Notes: generated by a model from the letters alone, not told the origin. Positions 52,298 to 61,277 are shown, counted from the first letter of the stretch. The stretch: DNA of 64,000 nucleotides from Lunatimonas lonarensis (GCF_000390185.1 NZ_AQHR01000110.1:62001-126000); one strand, 5' to 3'. Translations and numbers: made by a program.

Positions 52298-52510
52298 TTA
52301 TCTATAGAAACCCACTCCGTTACAACTTAAAACCGATGCATAGGATAAGCCAAATCCTATCGCCGATAATACAAGTGATGTCCCGCCAGTTGCGAGGGCA
52401 AGTCCTATACCTGCCGTAATTAAACCAGTAGTAGCAATCGCATTGTCATAGTTAGAGCATCTGTTGCCACCGACAATGCTTTCCATTTCGGTTACATTTA
52501 ACTCTCTCAT
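52298..52510 (-). CDS. Bacteriocin-like double-glycine leader peptide
   Basis: 70 aa. The N-terminus MRELNVTEMESIVGG is a class II bacteriocin leader with the double-glycine cleavage site at 14-15. The mature part (55 aa) is Gly/Ala-rich and strongly hydrophobic in the middle, with two cysteines (about residues 18 and 63) that could form a disulfide. It would need a peptidase-containing ABC exporter, none of which is in the window. It may be a toxin, a signal or a peptide of unknown role. It is led by the palindromic promoter at 52539-52575. Confidence 0.78.
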   Translation of the reverse strand: MRELNVTEMESIVGGNRCSNYDNAIATTGLITAGIGLALATGGTSLVLSAIGFGLSYASVLSCNGVGFYR

Positions 52511-52538
52511 GATTATTTGGTTTTTAGATTTATAGGCA

Positions 52539-52575
52539 CAAATTTACTGTTTCTCACTGAAAAAAAATTTCAGTG
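52539..52575 (-). promoter_or_regulatory. Palindromic operator-promoter, site 2 of 5
   Basis: CACTGAAA (52555-52562) / TTTCAGTG (52568-52575), perfect 8-bp arms with a 5-nt spacer. On the minus strand the box TAAATTTG lies at 52546-52539, exactly 8 nt from the palindrome. It drives the double-glycine peptide gene at 52510 (leader about 22 nt). Confidence 0.8.
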
Positions 52576-52909
52576 GTCAAGATTTTCGATAAATTTATGC
52601 TATACCAGTCTTTTATGAAGGCCTAATGAGGAATCGGTGACTATCTAGGTTTTTTCGTTCAATAAGTCTCTTTTGTGTGTACGCGCTCCAGTGTTTACCT
52701 AAAAGTATCTAGGGCTTGGCTGACATTATCCATTCTTAGCGTCTGATCACCATGTAGCGGAGAAACCTTACACCTAGATCTCTTTTACGGACAAACTCAG
52801 GATGCGCCAGATTTACCAACATTTTGGTGATTTATAGTCGATGTCAACATTGATCTGAACCAATCTCCCATTGTGACTTTTCATACGGACAATATCCGCA
52901 GCCATCTGG

Positions 52910-52917
52910 TACCTTTG
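52910..52917 (+). promoter_or_regulatory. -7 box of the SLC13 gene
   Basis: TACCTTTG, 18 nt before the ATG at 52936; a -33 TTTG is not evident. The rest of the 52576-52909 gap shows no gene or other strong signal. Confidence 0.45.
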
Positions 52918-52935
52918 GGGTTGTTTAACTAACTT

Positions 52936-54738
52936 ATGGCGATGGAATTGGATATTCAGATCGTAATCGTATTGGCTATATTGGTGGCTACGGTTGTCAT
53001 GATGGTTTTTGAGATATTACGCATCGATGTGGTTGCAATCATAACCATGCTAGCCTTGGGTTGGTCAGGTGTCTTGACCCCGGACGAAATGCTCAAGGGC
53101 TTTTCTTCCAACGCCGTGATTTCTATGCTGGCCGTGATGATCTTGGGTTATGGTGTCACAACTACAGGGGTGATGGAACGCTTCTCGGAGGCTGTGCTGA
53201 AGAAGGTTGGTAACGATAAAAACAAGATTATCGGTTTCCTCGGGCTTTCCGTAGGTACCCTATCTGCTTTTATGCAAAATATCGGAGCGGCGGCCCTTTT
53301 TTTGCCCGGCACGTTGGATATTTCCCGAAAGACAAAAATACCGGCCACCCAATTGATCATGCCCTTGGGTTTTGCCGCCATCTTGGGCGGATCGCTCACC
53401 ATGGTTGGGTCGGGTCATTTAATCCTTATCAATGATCTGCTGAAAAATGCCTCCCTGGAGCCGTATGCCTTGTTTGCAGTTACCCCCATTGGTGGTATTT
53501 TGTTGATCGCTGGCATTGTTTACTTTTTTGTAATGGGCAGGTATGTATTACCCAAAGAGGGAAAAGGGGCAAAAAAGAAATCGGCTCAGGAAAAACTGAT
53601 CGAGATGCTGCGCCTCCCCAACAACCTCTGGTATTTTTCGATACGAGAAGGCAGTACGCTAGTCGGCAAAACCACGGAGTCTTCCGGGATCTGGAAGGAC
53701 TTTCGGCTAAATCTGATCGCACTGGCTCATGGAGAAGCCGTCGTATATGCACCGTGGCGGGAAACCTTGTTTGCTTCGGGACAGATAATCGCCTTATTAG
53801 GCTCGGAGAATGAAGCCAAACGACTTGCAGAGCAATATGGCCTACAGGAAGTTATCCAACCCAGTATCTTTAACAGACTCACCAAGCCAGATGAATCGGG
53901 ATTTGCCGAAGTAATTGTCGGAACGGGATCCGAACTGATCGGGCAGACGCTAAGGGATTTTGCCTTTCGGCGAAAGTTTGCCATGGAGCCCTTGATTTTG
54001 TTCAATAACGGTGAGGAAATTAAGGGTGATTTTTCCGATCATCGCTTTCGAAAAGGCGATACCCTGATTGTATATGGCCTGTGGGATAATATACGAAGTC
54101 TGAAAAACAATGCCGACTTTGTTCTGGCAACCCCCATTGAAGTAGAACCCAAAAACCAATCAAAGGCACTGCCTGCGTTGGCAAGCTTTGCGTTTGGGAT
54201 CGTGTTGACATTTCTGGGGGTACCCATTGCATTGGCGTTTCTGACCGGTGCCATGGCCATGATCCTATCGAGGGTTATTTCCATTCAGCAGGCCTACGAT
54301 GCCATAGACTGGAAAGTAGTATTCCTCCTGGCTGGGTTGATTCCTTTGGGAATGGCCATGCAAAAATCCGGGGCCGCGTATTTTCTGGCCCAATACATCA
54401 TGCAGGTGGTAGAAGGACAGCCGGTCTTGGTACTGTTGATAGCGATTACGATATTGAGTACAGTATTCTCTTTGTTTATGTCCAATGTGGGGGCAGTAGT
54501 CGTGTTGGCACCATTGGTGATCGGAATGGCAGAGATTGCCGGTTTAGATCCCAGACCCTTGGTGTTATTGGCAGCGGTTGGGGTTTCCAATTCCTTCCTT
54601 CTTCCCACCCATCAGGTAAATGCCCTGATGATATCGGCTGGAGGCTATCAAAATAAAGACTATATCAAGGCAGGAAGCGGACTAACCCTAATCTTTGTGG
54701 TGCTTACTGTGGCGGTGTTTTATTTATTCTACATCTGA
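52936..54738 (+). CDS. SLC13/DASS family permease with RCK_C domains
   Basis: A 600-aa inner-membrane protein. Two blocks of transmembrane helices (about 5-205 and 410-600) surround a soluble insert (about 215-395) containing two TrkA_C/RCK_C-like segments (GSTLVGKTTESSGIWKD and GSELIGQTLRDFAFRRK), the architecture of bacterial SLC13-type anion (sulfate, dicarboxylate) transporters. The helical hairpin motifs SNAVISMLAVMI and SNVGAVVVLAPL fit the family's paired SNT-like sites. Which anion is carried is not shown. Confidence 0.87.
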   Translation: MAMELDIQIVIVLAILVATVVMMVFEILRIDVVAIITMLALGWSGVLTPDEMLKGFSSNAVISMLAVMILGYGVTTTGVMERFSEAVLKKVGNDKNKIIGFLGLSVGTLSAFMQNIGAAALFLPGTLDISRKTKIPATQLIMPLGFAAILGGSLTMVGSGHLILINDLLKNASLEPYALFAVTPIGGILLIAGIVYFFVMGRYVLPKEGKGAKKKSAQEKLIEMLRLPNNLWYFSIREGSTLVGKTTESSGIWKDFRLNLIALAHGEAVVYAPWRETLFASGQIIALLGSENEAKRLAEQYGLQEVIQPSIFNRLTKPDESGFAEVIVGTGSELIGQTLRDFAFRRKFAMEPLILFNNGEEIKGDFSDHRFRKGDTLIVYGLWDNIRSLKNNADFVLATPIEVEPKNQSKALPALASFAFGIVLTFLGVPIALAFLTGAMAMILSRVISIQQAYDAIDWKVVFLLAGLIPLGMAMQKSGAAYFLAQYIMQVVEGQPVLVLLIAITILSTVFSLFMSNVGAVVVLAPLVIGMAEIAGLDPRPLVLLAAVGVSNSFLLPTHQVNALMISAGGYQNKDYIKAGSGLTLIFVVLTVAVFYLFYI

Positions 54739-54843
54739 ACGGCTAGCTATAGGTTAGGCCCGTCTCTAAATTCACAGCAGAACCTTTTCCGTCACAAAAC
54801 ACTGCTAGCCTAGGAGCTCTATTCCGCCCCTAGGCATCACCGA

Positions 54844-55053
54844 TCAATTTGACTGGTTTTTTTTAACCGGCAAATACCGGATCAGACCAATCAGAAAGCT
54901 GATGGAGGTGGCAGCGAAGGAGGAAAACACGATGAAATCCGGTGATTCGGAGGTGATGTGGTATCTATTCCCCAGCCACAGGATACATACGATGGACAAA
55001 CAGAATCCCAACATCACGCTGTAGAATGCCAACCATCTTTGTCTATTTTGCAT
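54844..55053 (-). CDS. Small two-helix membrane protein (69 aa)
   Basis: 69 aa with two hydrophobic helices (about 8-27 and 40-60) and a basic tail (VKKNQSN). The family is not recognised. It is preceded by palindromic promoter site 3 (55082-55117), with about 23 nt of leader, like other very small genes in this window. The function is unknown. Confidence 0.6.
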   Translation of the reverse strand: MQNRQRWLAFYSVMLGFCLSIVCILWLGNRYHITSESPDFIVFSSFAATSISFLIGLIRYLPVKKNQSN

Positions 55054-55081
55054 CTTTTTAGGGGTTTAAGCTAATCAATTG

Positions 55082-55117
55082 CAAATCAAACCGGACTCAC
55101 TGAAATTTCATTTCAGT
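55082..55117 (-). promoter_or_regulatory. Palindromic operator-promoter, site 3 of 5
   Basis: ACTGAAA (55099-55105) / TTTCAGT (55111-55117), 5-nt spacer. On the minus strand TTGATTTG lies at 55089-55082, 8 nt from the 8-bp arm (55098). It drives the 69-aa membrane protein gene. The surrounding sequence is duplicated at 56442-56600. Confidence 0.75.
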
Positions 55118-55189
55118 CAGCGATTTTTTTTCCCGGGGGATATGCCGCAAAAATGCTGAAGAGTTGGGGATGGAGGGTTATCATGGTGT

Positions 55190-55450
55190 CCAAATCTAAA
55201 TTCCGTAAAACCATCCTCCGGCCTTTATACCACCCTTTCAGGGTTTTTGTCTATGTATCCCGTACGTTCCATAGAAATGCCATCCCTTCGGGATTGGGTT
55301 GTTGGGTGGTTTTTAATCGGCGTCCATATCGGGGGATTCCGGCAATGCCGGATAGCAACCCCATCGCAATCCAAATCACGCTCCCAATCCCGAAGGGATG
55401 ATAGGATTATAGAAAAAACAATTCAAATTTCAGCAAACCCCGAAGGGGAG
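55190..55450. repeat. REP-like palindrome cluster, copy A
   Basis: A series of short GC hairpins in an order shared by the three copies: CCCTTTCAGGG (55233-55243), ATCCCTTCGGGAT (55282-55294), TCCGGCAATGCCGGA (55338-55352), ATCCCGAAGGGAT (55387-55399) and CCCCGAAGGGG (55438-55448). The outer and inner hairpins mirror each other, so the whole unit is a large imperfect palindrome, like a BIME. Confidence 0.8.
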
Positions 55451-55569
55451 ACAGAACGAATCCGCTCGGCTCCAACAGGTGTTTTTGGTCTGTATTCTGG
55501 GATTTAGGTACAATTCCCAATTCTTCCCAGAAGGCTATGTTTTGTTAGGTGGGTTAAAATGATTTTTCC

Positions 55570-55822
55570 GATTCCGGTGGCCTTAATACCACCCTTTCAG
55601 GGTTTTTATCTACGTACCCCGTATGTTCTATAGAAATGCCATCCCTTCGGGATTGGGGTTTCGTGTGGATTTCAATCCGTGTCAATATCGGCGGATTCTG
55701 GCAATGCCGGATAGCAACCCCATCGCAATCTAAATCAGGTTCCCAATCCCGAAGGGATGATAGGATTATAGAAAAACAATTCAAATTTCAGCAAACCCCG
55801 AAGGGGTGACATTATTGATCTA
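55570..55822. repeat. REP-like palindrome cluster, copy B
   Basis: The same order of hairpins as copy A, with about 85-90 percent identity by eye. Its right edge, GGGGTGACATTATTGATC, contains the stop codon of the transposase gene (55812). Confidence 0.8.
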
Positions 55823-56276
55823 TCCAATCAAACAAATATTTATCGTTGAATTGAATCTCAAATTTTTTAAGAAAACCAATGTATTCTTCTTTGAAGCTTT
55901 TCTTTTCATGGTGTTTCTCTTGGTTTGCAATGTATTGATAAACACGCTCGATCTGAGAGTGTCCATAGGAAAAAGCACCATAGCCCTCCTGCCATGAAAA
56001 TTTACCCTTTACATACCCCTGCTCGTTGATATAATTGGAGGAATTGTTTTTTATATCCCGCACCAGATCGCATATGTTCATGGATGGTTTTAGGCCTACA
56101 AAAACGTGAATGTGGTCTGAAACGCCGTTTACAATGATTGGTTTTTGATTTTTGCCTTTAATAATCCCTGCGATATATTTGAACACCTCCTCACGCCAGG
56201 GCTTCTCTAATAGATTTTCACGTCTCCTCACTGCAAAGACGTATTGGATATAGATTTGTGAAAACGTGCCTACCAT
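55812..56276 (-). CDS. IS200-like / REP-associated Y1 transposase
   Basis: A 154-aa Y1_Tnp-family single-strand transposase. The HUH motif is DHIHVF (about 58-63), and the catalytic tyrosine candidate lies in IERVYQYIANQ near residue 123. The usual C-terminal EEYIGFLKKF is present, so the gene looks intact. It stands between REP-like hairpin clusters whose edge includes its own stop, the arrangement of RAYT domesticated transposases. It would cut and rejoin at hairpins on single-stranded DNA. Palindromic promoter site 4 points toward it from 56477. Confidence 0.9.
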   Translation of the reverse strand: MVGTFSQIYIQYVFAVRRRENLLEKPWREEVFKYIAGIIKGKNQKPIIVNGVSDHIHVFVGLKPSMNICDLVRDIKNNSSNYINEQGYVKGKFSWQEGYGAFSYGHSQIERVYQYIANQEKHHEKKSFKEEYIGFLKKFEIQFNDKYLFDWIDQ

Positions 56277-56441
56277 AATTTATAATTTTTAACCCAAAGG
56301 AGAAATCAGTTTATTGGAAATTAGAAACAGTAATTAATCAGCCCTAAAAGGGTGGAGAATGTGTCACCAATCCAGAGTTTCTGATTTGGGGATTTAACTT
56401 ATTTTTGCGATAATTTGAGCTGCAAATCCTGATTCCAGTTA

Positions 56442-56477
56442 CAAATCAAAAGGGGCTCACTGAAATTTCATTTCAGT
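56442..56477 (-). promoter_or_regulatory. Palindromic operator-promoter, site 4 of 5, inside a repeat
   Basis: ACTGAAA (56459-56465) / TTTCAGT (56471-56477), 5-nt spacer, with TTGATTTG on the minus strand at 56449-56442, 8 nt from the 8-bp arm (56458). It is nearly identical to site 3 including its flanks. The first gene downstream is the transposase (start 56276), through about 160 nt of leader. Confidence 0.72.
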
Positions 56478-56544
56478 CAGGGATTTTTTTCGCGGGGGTA
56501 ATCCCAAAAAAACGTCTAACAAATGGGAATGGTGGGCTATCATG

Positions 56545-56815
56545 GTATCCAAATCTAAATTCCGTAAAACCGTCCTTTGGCCTTTATACCACCCCTTCGG
56601 GGTTTTTGTGGTCGTACATCGCTCGTTTTCTATCATACTGCCCATCCCTTCGGGATTGGGATACAGGAGGTATCCTAAAAACATCCAAACCAATCGGTTT
56701 TTGTAACGCCGGAAACGTGACCGCATCGCGATTCCTAATCCCGTAGGGGTGATATGATTATAGCAAAGAGGCAAAGGAATGTCGGCAAACCCCGAAGGGG
56801 TGATATTATTGATCC
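56545..56815. repeat. REP-like palindrome cluster, copy C
   Basis: The same unit as copies A and B: CCCCTTCGGGG (about 56593-56603), ATCCCTTCGGGAT, a weaker inner pair (AATCCCGTAGGGGTGAT) and CCCCGAAGGGG with TGATATTATTGATC at the end. More diverged than A and B. It shares with A the segment upstream that carries the palindromic promoter. Confidence 0.75.
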
Positions 56816-56875
56816 GCATATTCGGACAGATCCAATTAGAAATCCGACCTCGTATGTATACCTACCTGGCACACA

Positions 56876-59221
56876 CTATACGGTAATGCCCAGCCATTCC
56901 TCCATCAACCACCTACAATTCAACACCTTTTCCTGCAAATCCCCCGGCACATAAAAATAATGGTTGGTGGCCTCGAAGCCGATTCGGGAGTCTTGCCGCT
57001 GAAGGGTATATAGCCGTTTTGCCAAACGAATTTCGTCCGCTAGGAGCTCCTTTAGAAAAAGCTTAGCCTGCGGATCTTTATCTTTTTCCCAATCCTCCCT
57101 TTTTTGGATAAACCTGCCCTGATTGGCCACTGATCGGTATAAAATGCCGACCGCCTCGGCAATCCGCATTTCTGCATTCAGCTCTTCAACTGTCCCTTGA
57201 TCCAAGGCCATCCCCTCCGTCCTGCTCGTCAACTCCCGCAGGGACTCCTCAAAACCCTCGGCTACCTTGTAAAGCTGTTGAATAAATACATCCGGCGGAT
57301 AAATGCCCCGCCATTTTTCTAAATCATCGTACCCTAAGCCCACCATAGTCGCCGAATAACCCGTAGGCTGAGCCCATAGCAGATTGGCCGGCCCGGAGTG
57401 TACCGGTGCATTGTATACGACACCAATATGATAGGGAAACTCCCGAAATGCTGCGCTAAAGCCATACCAGGCATCCACCATCGCTTCGGCAGCTGGGCCA
57501 TACCTTCTCTCGGCAACCTGCTGCATGGCCTCGCGAACTGAGAGGCTTGCATCACTGCCCACCACGGAGACTACTTCGAGATTGGGGGAGCCGGGGTAGC
57601 CACCGAGGGTCCAGCCGGTCATCAGCCCTTTGATGCCCGCATCTCGTAAATTTACGGCATGCTGCGCCACATTTTCCAAGGCCGGAACGTAAGGCAGGCC
57701 CCCACATTCCCAAGTTGTACCCGCCTGTATCTTGGCAAAACTCTCCAAACCATGCTGCTGCGCAATCTCCCAATGGCGTTTGGCTCGGGGCCCGGGACCA
57801 ACGGCCGAGATGGAATATTCTCCCACGCTGGTCTGTACCCCTCCCCGCTCTATGGGCAGGTCCCATTCGCTCACACTCATCAAGGCCGTCTGCTCGGGCA
57901 ACTGAGGCACAATGCCCGCAGCCCATCCGTCACGCCAGCCCCAGTCCCAAGCAATCAATCTTGGGCCGGAACCCTGGAAGTGGGCATTTACCTTTTTCCG
58001 ATGCGCCTCAAGACCTTTTTGGATACCGGTAGCATAGAGCGTATTCAGTTCGGCTATGACCGCTTCCGGTCCCCTTGGACCACAACGCGGGCAGTCCATG
58101 CCCTGAAAATGCGACCAGCAGTGGGTAGGGTTTTCAGAGGCGGTGATGGAAAAAAAACCGGCGACATCCGGCACCTTCTCCACCACACGAGCGATGGAAT
58201 CCACAATATAGGCCTGCACTTCTGGCACACTGGTGCACAGCGCAGCACTATCTCCCCGCGTAACGCCTCTGAAGGACGGGTAGGCTTTATAAAACGAAAG
58301 AGGTTGGTACCTCGGCTCGTTCAGGTAAAGATACATGCCAATGCCCTGCTGCTTGCACGTGGCAACCAAGCGGGCCAGGTGATCCAACCGCTGTCCCCAG
58401 CCTTTGCTAAGGGCAGCGTTCCAGGGGAAGGGGGTAATCTTACTCAACACGATGTGCAGCCATGTTCCATCCAAGCCGGAGGCAGTCATGCGCTGCAGGT
58501 AGCCTTCCGGAAAGGGATCTACCGTGCCATCGGCGAGGGGATCCCCAAACAGCGTAAAATATCCATACCCGTATCGGGGTGAAAACCCCGAGGAAAGTGG
58601 TTGCACGGTTGTGGATGGCTTGGCGGAGAGTTTCGACACAAACTCAAACAGGTTTTCGTCCGCCTCGTTTTCTACATCGCCAAAGGTCTCCGCGCAAATC
58701 GTACGGATTTGTTGAAACCTCTCCACCTCCTGCGGTTTGATAGGCCGCCACTTCAACGGTGGACAATCGGGCTTTAGGCTGCCCAGTTTGATATACAAAA
58801 AGTCATCCTCCTGAAGGGCAAATTCCAAGTGATCTGAGGTCCAGCCAAGTAATTCGGTCAATTGTTCCTTGGGAAGCAGGTGCCAGTTTCTACGTATAAT
58901 TGTGATATAGCTGCGATTCCACTGTTCTTGCGAAACAGGCTTATACATAGGTAGGCCCATCGCTCCGGCGCAGGACAGCAAGTCTGCTTCTGAGCAGCCT
59001 AGTACCACCTTCATTCTTTCCAGCGGCACCAGGTTCCAGTTTCTCCATATGAAAGCAAAAATGGGGTGGGGAAAGTGGGGGAAGGCAACCGGGGGATTTG
59101 CGACAGCCGACGGATCGGATACAGAAAAGGGCAATGCAGGCAGTAGGGCACCTGAGGTTAGCAAGGCCGAAGCGCCCAAAAAGGCTCTGCGGGAACGGTC
59201 AAAAGGCAGTTTCGAATCCAT
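56876..59221 (-). CDS. Tat-exported large protein, probable glycosidase-like TIM barrel
   Basis: 781 aa. The Tat signal is RSRRAFLGAS. Residues about 50-145 hold two similar segments (FIWRNWNLVPLERMKVVLG and IIRRNWHLLPKEQLTELLG), a tandem helical repeat. A TIM-barrel-like core (about 215-560) has DGTWLHIVLS, GIGMYLYLNEP, FFSITASENPTHC and LIAWDWGWRDGW, as in GH20/GH-like folds; Glu/Asp candidates occur in NEP and SEWD. No exact GH family can be assigned. It is monocistronic. It may act on glycans in the periplasm. Confidence 0.65.
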   Translation of the reverse strand: MDSKLPFDRSRRAFLGASALLTSGALLPALPFSVSDPSAVANPPVAFPHFPHPIFAFIWRNWNLVPLERMKVVLGCSEADLLSCAGAMGLPMYKPVSQEQWNRSYITIIRRNWHLLPKEQLTELLGWTSDHLEFALQEDDFLYIKLGSLKPDCPPLKWRPIKPQEVERFQQIRTICAETFGDVENEADENLFEFVSKLSAKPSTTVQPLSSGFSPRYGYGYFTLFGDPLADGTVDPFPEGYLQRMTASGLDGTWLHIVLSKITPFPWNAALSKGWGQRLDHLARLVATCKQQGIGMYLYLNEPRYQPLSFYKAYPSFRGVTRGDSAALCTSVPEVQAYIVDSIARVVEKVPDVAGFFSITASENPTHCWSHFQGMDCPRCGPRGPEAVIAELNTLYATGIQKGLEAHRKKVNAHFQGSGPRLIAWDWGWRDGWAAGIVPQLPEQTALMSVSEWDLPIERGGVQTSVGEYSISAVGPGPRAKRHWEIAQQHGLESFAKIQAGTTWECGGLPYVPALENVAQHAVNLRDAGIKGLMTGWTLGGYPGSPNLEVVSVVGSDASLSVREAMQQVAERRYGPAAEAMVDAWYGFSAAFREFPYHIGVVYNAPVHSGPANLLWAQPTGYSATMVGLGYDDLEKWRGIYPPDVFIQQLYKVAEGFEESLRELTSRTEGMALDQGTVEELNAEMRIAEAVGILYRSVANQGRFIQKREDWEKDKDPQAKLFLKELLADEIRLAKRLYTLQRQDSRIGFEATNHYFYVPGDLQEKVLNCRWLMEEWLGITV

Positions 59222-59266
59222 GGTATCTTGGGTTGACGGTCATTGATTGGATCGTTGGCGACTGAT

Positions 59267-60643
59267 CTAGGAAAACAGCTTAGCGTACATTTCGTCCAGT
59301 TTCGTTAGCGGAATAACCTCTATATCGTATTTGGTGGCACTAAGGCCTTTGATGGCGTATTTGGATACCATGATCTTTTTAAATCCCAGCTTGGCAGCCT
59401 CAGCGATGCGGCTTTCTACCCGGTTGATGGCACGGATCTCTCCCCCCAACCCTACCTCACCTGCAAAGCATATGGAAGGATCTACGGGAGTATCCTCGTA
59501 GGAGGATATCAACGAAGCGCAAACGGCCAGGTCCAAGCCGGGGTCGTCTACCCGAAGACCTCCGGCAATGTTGAGAAACACATCCTGTTGGCCCAAGCGC
59601 ATGCCGCCCCGTTTTTCCAATACGGCCAGCAGCATATTGAGCCGCTTGGCATCGTGCCCCGTGGAGCTACGTTGGGGGGTGCCGTAGGTGGCCGGACTGA
59701 CGAGTGACTGGATTTCAATAAGCAAGGGACGGTTTCCTTCCAGCATGGCCCCAATGGCCACACCGTTTGACTGTTCTTCCCGCTGGGTCATCAGGATCTC
59801 CGAGGGGTTGGTCACGGTGCGCAGGCCATCCGCATGCATCTCGTAGATACCCAGCTCATTGGTGGAACCAAAGCGGTTTTTGGAGGTGCGCAGTATGCGG
59901 TAGCTCAGGTGCCGGTCTCCTTCAAACTGCAACACCGTATCCACCATGTGTTCTAGTACTTTTGGCCCTGCGATGGTGCCGTCCTTGGTGATATGGCCAA
60001 TCAGAAATACAGGCGTACCGGTTTCTTTTGCAAACTTCATGATCTCAGCAGTACATTCCCGTACTTGGCTTACCGAACCGGCGGCGGATTCCACGTGCTG
60101 GCTGTGCAGGGTCTGTATGGAGTCGATGATCAGCAGGTCTGGGTTTAGCGCCTCCACCTGCTGGAAGATCTGCTGGGTATTGGTTTCCGCTAAGAGATAA
60201 CAATTGTCCGAATGGGCTTCCATTCGCTCTGCACGCATTTTTATCTGCATCTCGCTTTCCTCGCCCGAAACATACAATACCTTAATTTGATTTAGCATCA
60301 GGGCAATCTGCAGCAGCAGTGTGGACTTGCCGATACCTGGCTCCCCGCCGATCAAAATCAGGGAACCAGGCACAATGCCCGATCCCAACACCCGATCCAG
60401 CTCCGTATCTCCGGTCACTAGGCGGGGCTGTTCCTCAAACCGAATATCCTGTAGCTTCCGGGGCACTGCGGCCTTTTTGGTAGCAGCCTGTCCCGTCTTC
60501 CAGGTGCCCCGGCCGGTTTCTTCCTTTTGGACGATTTCCTCCACGTAGGTATTCCACTGCCCACAGGATGGGCATTTTCCAAGCCATTTGGGACTTTGTG
60601 CGCCACAGTTTTGACAGAAAAAAGTCGTTTTTACTTTTGCCAT
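59267..60643 (-). CDS. radA: DNA repair protein RadA
   Basis: 458 aa. An N-terminal zinc finger (CQNC...CPSC, about 9-27), a RecA-like ATPase with Walker A GEPGIGKST (about 93-101) and the RadA-specific KNRFG motif, then a Lon-protease-like C-terminal domain (about 300-455). RadA processes recombination intermediates (branch migration) in the cytoplasm. Length and motifs are full and normal. It is monocistronic, divergent from the DinB gene. Confidence 0.96.
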   Translation of the reverse strand: MAKVKTTFFCQNCGAQSPKWLGKCPSCGQWNTYVEEIVQKEETGRGTWKTGQAATKKAAVPRKLQDIRFEEQPRLVTGDTELDRVLGSGIVPGSLILIGGEPGIGKSTLLLQIALMLNQIKVLYVSGEESEMQIKMRAERMEAHSDNCYLLAETNTQQIFQQVEALNPDLLIIDSIQTLHSQHVESAAGSVSQVRECTAEIMKFAKETGTPVFLIGHITKDGTIAGPKVLEHMVDTVLQFEGDRHLSYRILRTSKNRFGSTNELGIYEMHADGLRTVTNPSEILMTQREEQSNGVAIGAMLEGNRPLLIEIQSLVSPATYGTPQRSSTGHDAKRLNMLLAVLEKRGGMRLGQQDVFLNIAGGLRVDDPGLDLAVCASLISSYEDTPVDPSICFAGEVGLGGEIRAINRVESRIAEAAKLGFKKIMVSKYAIKGLSATKYDIEVIPLTKLDEMYAKLFS

Positions 60644-60814
60644 AGATTTTGTTGGTTCAAGGTAGCCGGCTCAATCTCAGTAAGCTGGCAAAAATGAAGT
60701 CGAAGATAGGTTTAAAGATACAAGGAAAGATTAATATATTGGGTTTCAATTACGCGAAGTGCCGCACTCAGGGCGTAGTGATAACAGCACTATACAAGAC
60801 GGCTACTAAAAAAT

Positions 60815-61273
60815 GTGGCTAAAATGGAATCCATGTTCAAAGACCGATTTTATTACACGCACAAAGCCAATCAGCTAGTGTTAACCGCCATGTTGGCGCA
60901 TCGGGATGCACTTCCGGACAAGGCATTTGGGCTGTTTAATCATATCGTCAATGCCCATCAAATTTGGAATTCCCGGATAAATCCTGTTCAGCAGCCATTT
61001 GGCGTGTGGGCGCGGCGGGAGTTGGATGGGGAGTCACAGAAAGACAGGGACAATTATGCCTTTACGATTACTCTTTTGGAAACCATGGACCTCGAAAGTA
61101 GTGTGAGCTATACCAATTCGAGTGGGAAAGCGTTTGAAAACCAAATAGCAGATATTCTTTTCCATATCGTAAACCACTCCACCTACCATCGGGGACAGAT
61201 CGCCACCCTCTTTCGGGAAAGTGGTCTACAGCCGGTGGCGACCGACTACATCATGCTAAAACGAGGCAACTAG
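60815..61273 (+). CDS. DinB family protein
   Basis: About 152 aa, a four-helix bundle of the DinB/YfiT type. The three metal-binding histidines are present: NHIVNAHQIW, HIVNHSTYH and the last in STYHRGQI. DinB-like proteins are often thiol-dependent metalloenzymes; the substrate is unknown. The start could be GTG 60815, ATG 60824 or ATG 60833; the last fits the family best. It is four bases upstream of the DUF1460 gene and cotranscribed. Confidence 0.87.
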   Translation: MAKMESMFKDRFYYTHKANQLVLTAMLAHRDALPDKAFGLFNHIVNAHQIWNSRINPVQQPFGVWARRELDGESQKDRDNYAFTITLLETMDLESSVSYTNSSGKAFENQIADILFHIVNHSTYHRGQIATLFRESGLQPVATDYIMLKRGN

Positions 61274-61277
61274 AACC

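Noticed and set aside
55153-55507. Short open frames of 82-86 aa and a similar 120-aa frame at 56457-56819
   Set aside because: They lie wholly inside the REP-like repeats; their sequence reflects hairpins, not protein.
55190-56815. Repeated hairpins considered as a CRISPR array
   Set aside because: Units are about 250 bp, not 25-40 bp, with no regular spacers and no cas genes.
57659-58582. A 307-aa open frame on the plus strand
   Set aside because: Antisense to the Tat-exported 781-aa protein and without any recognisable family or promoter.
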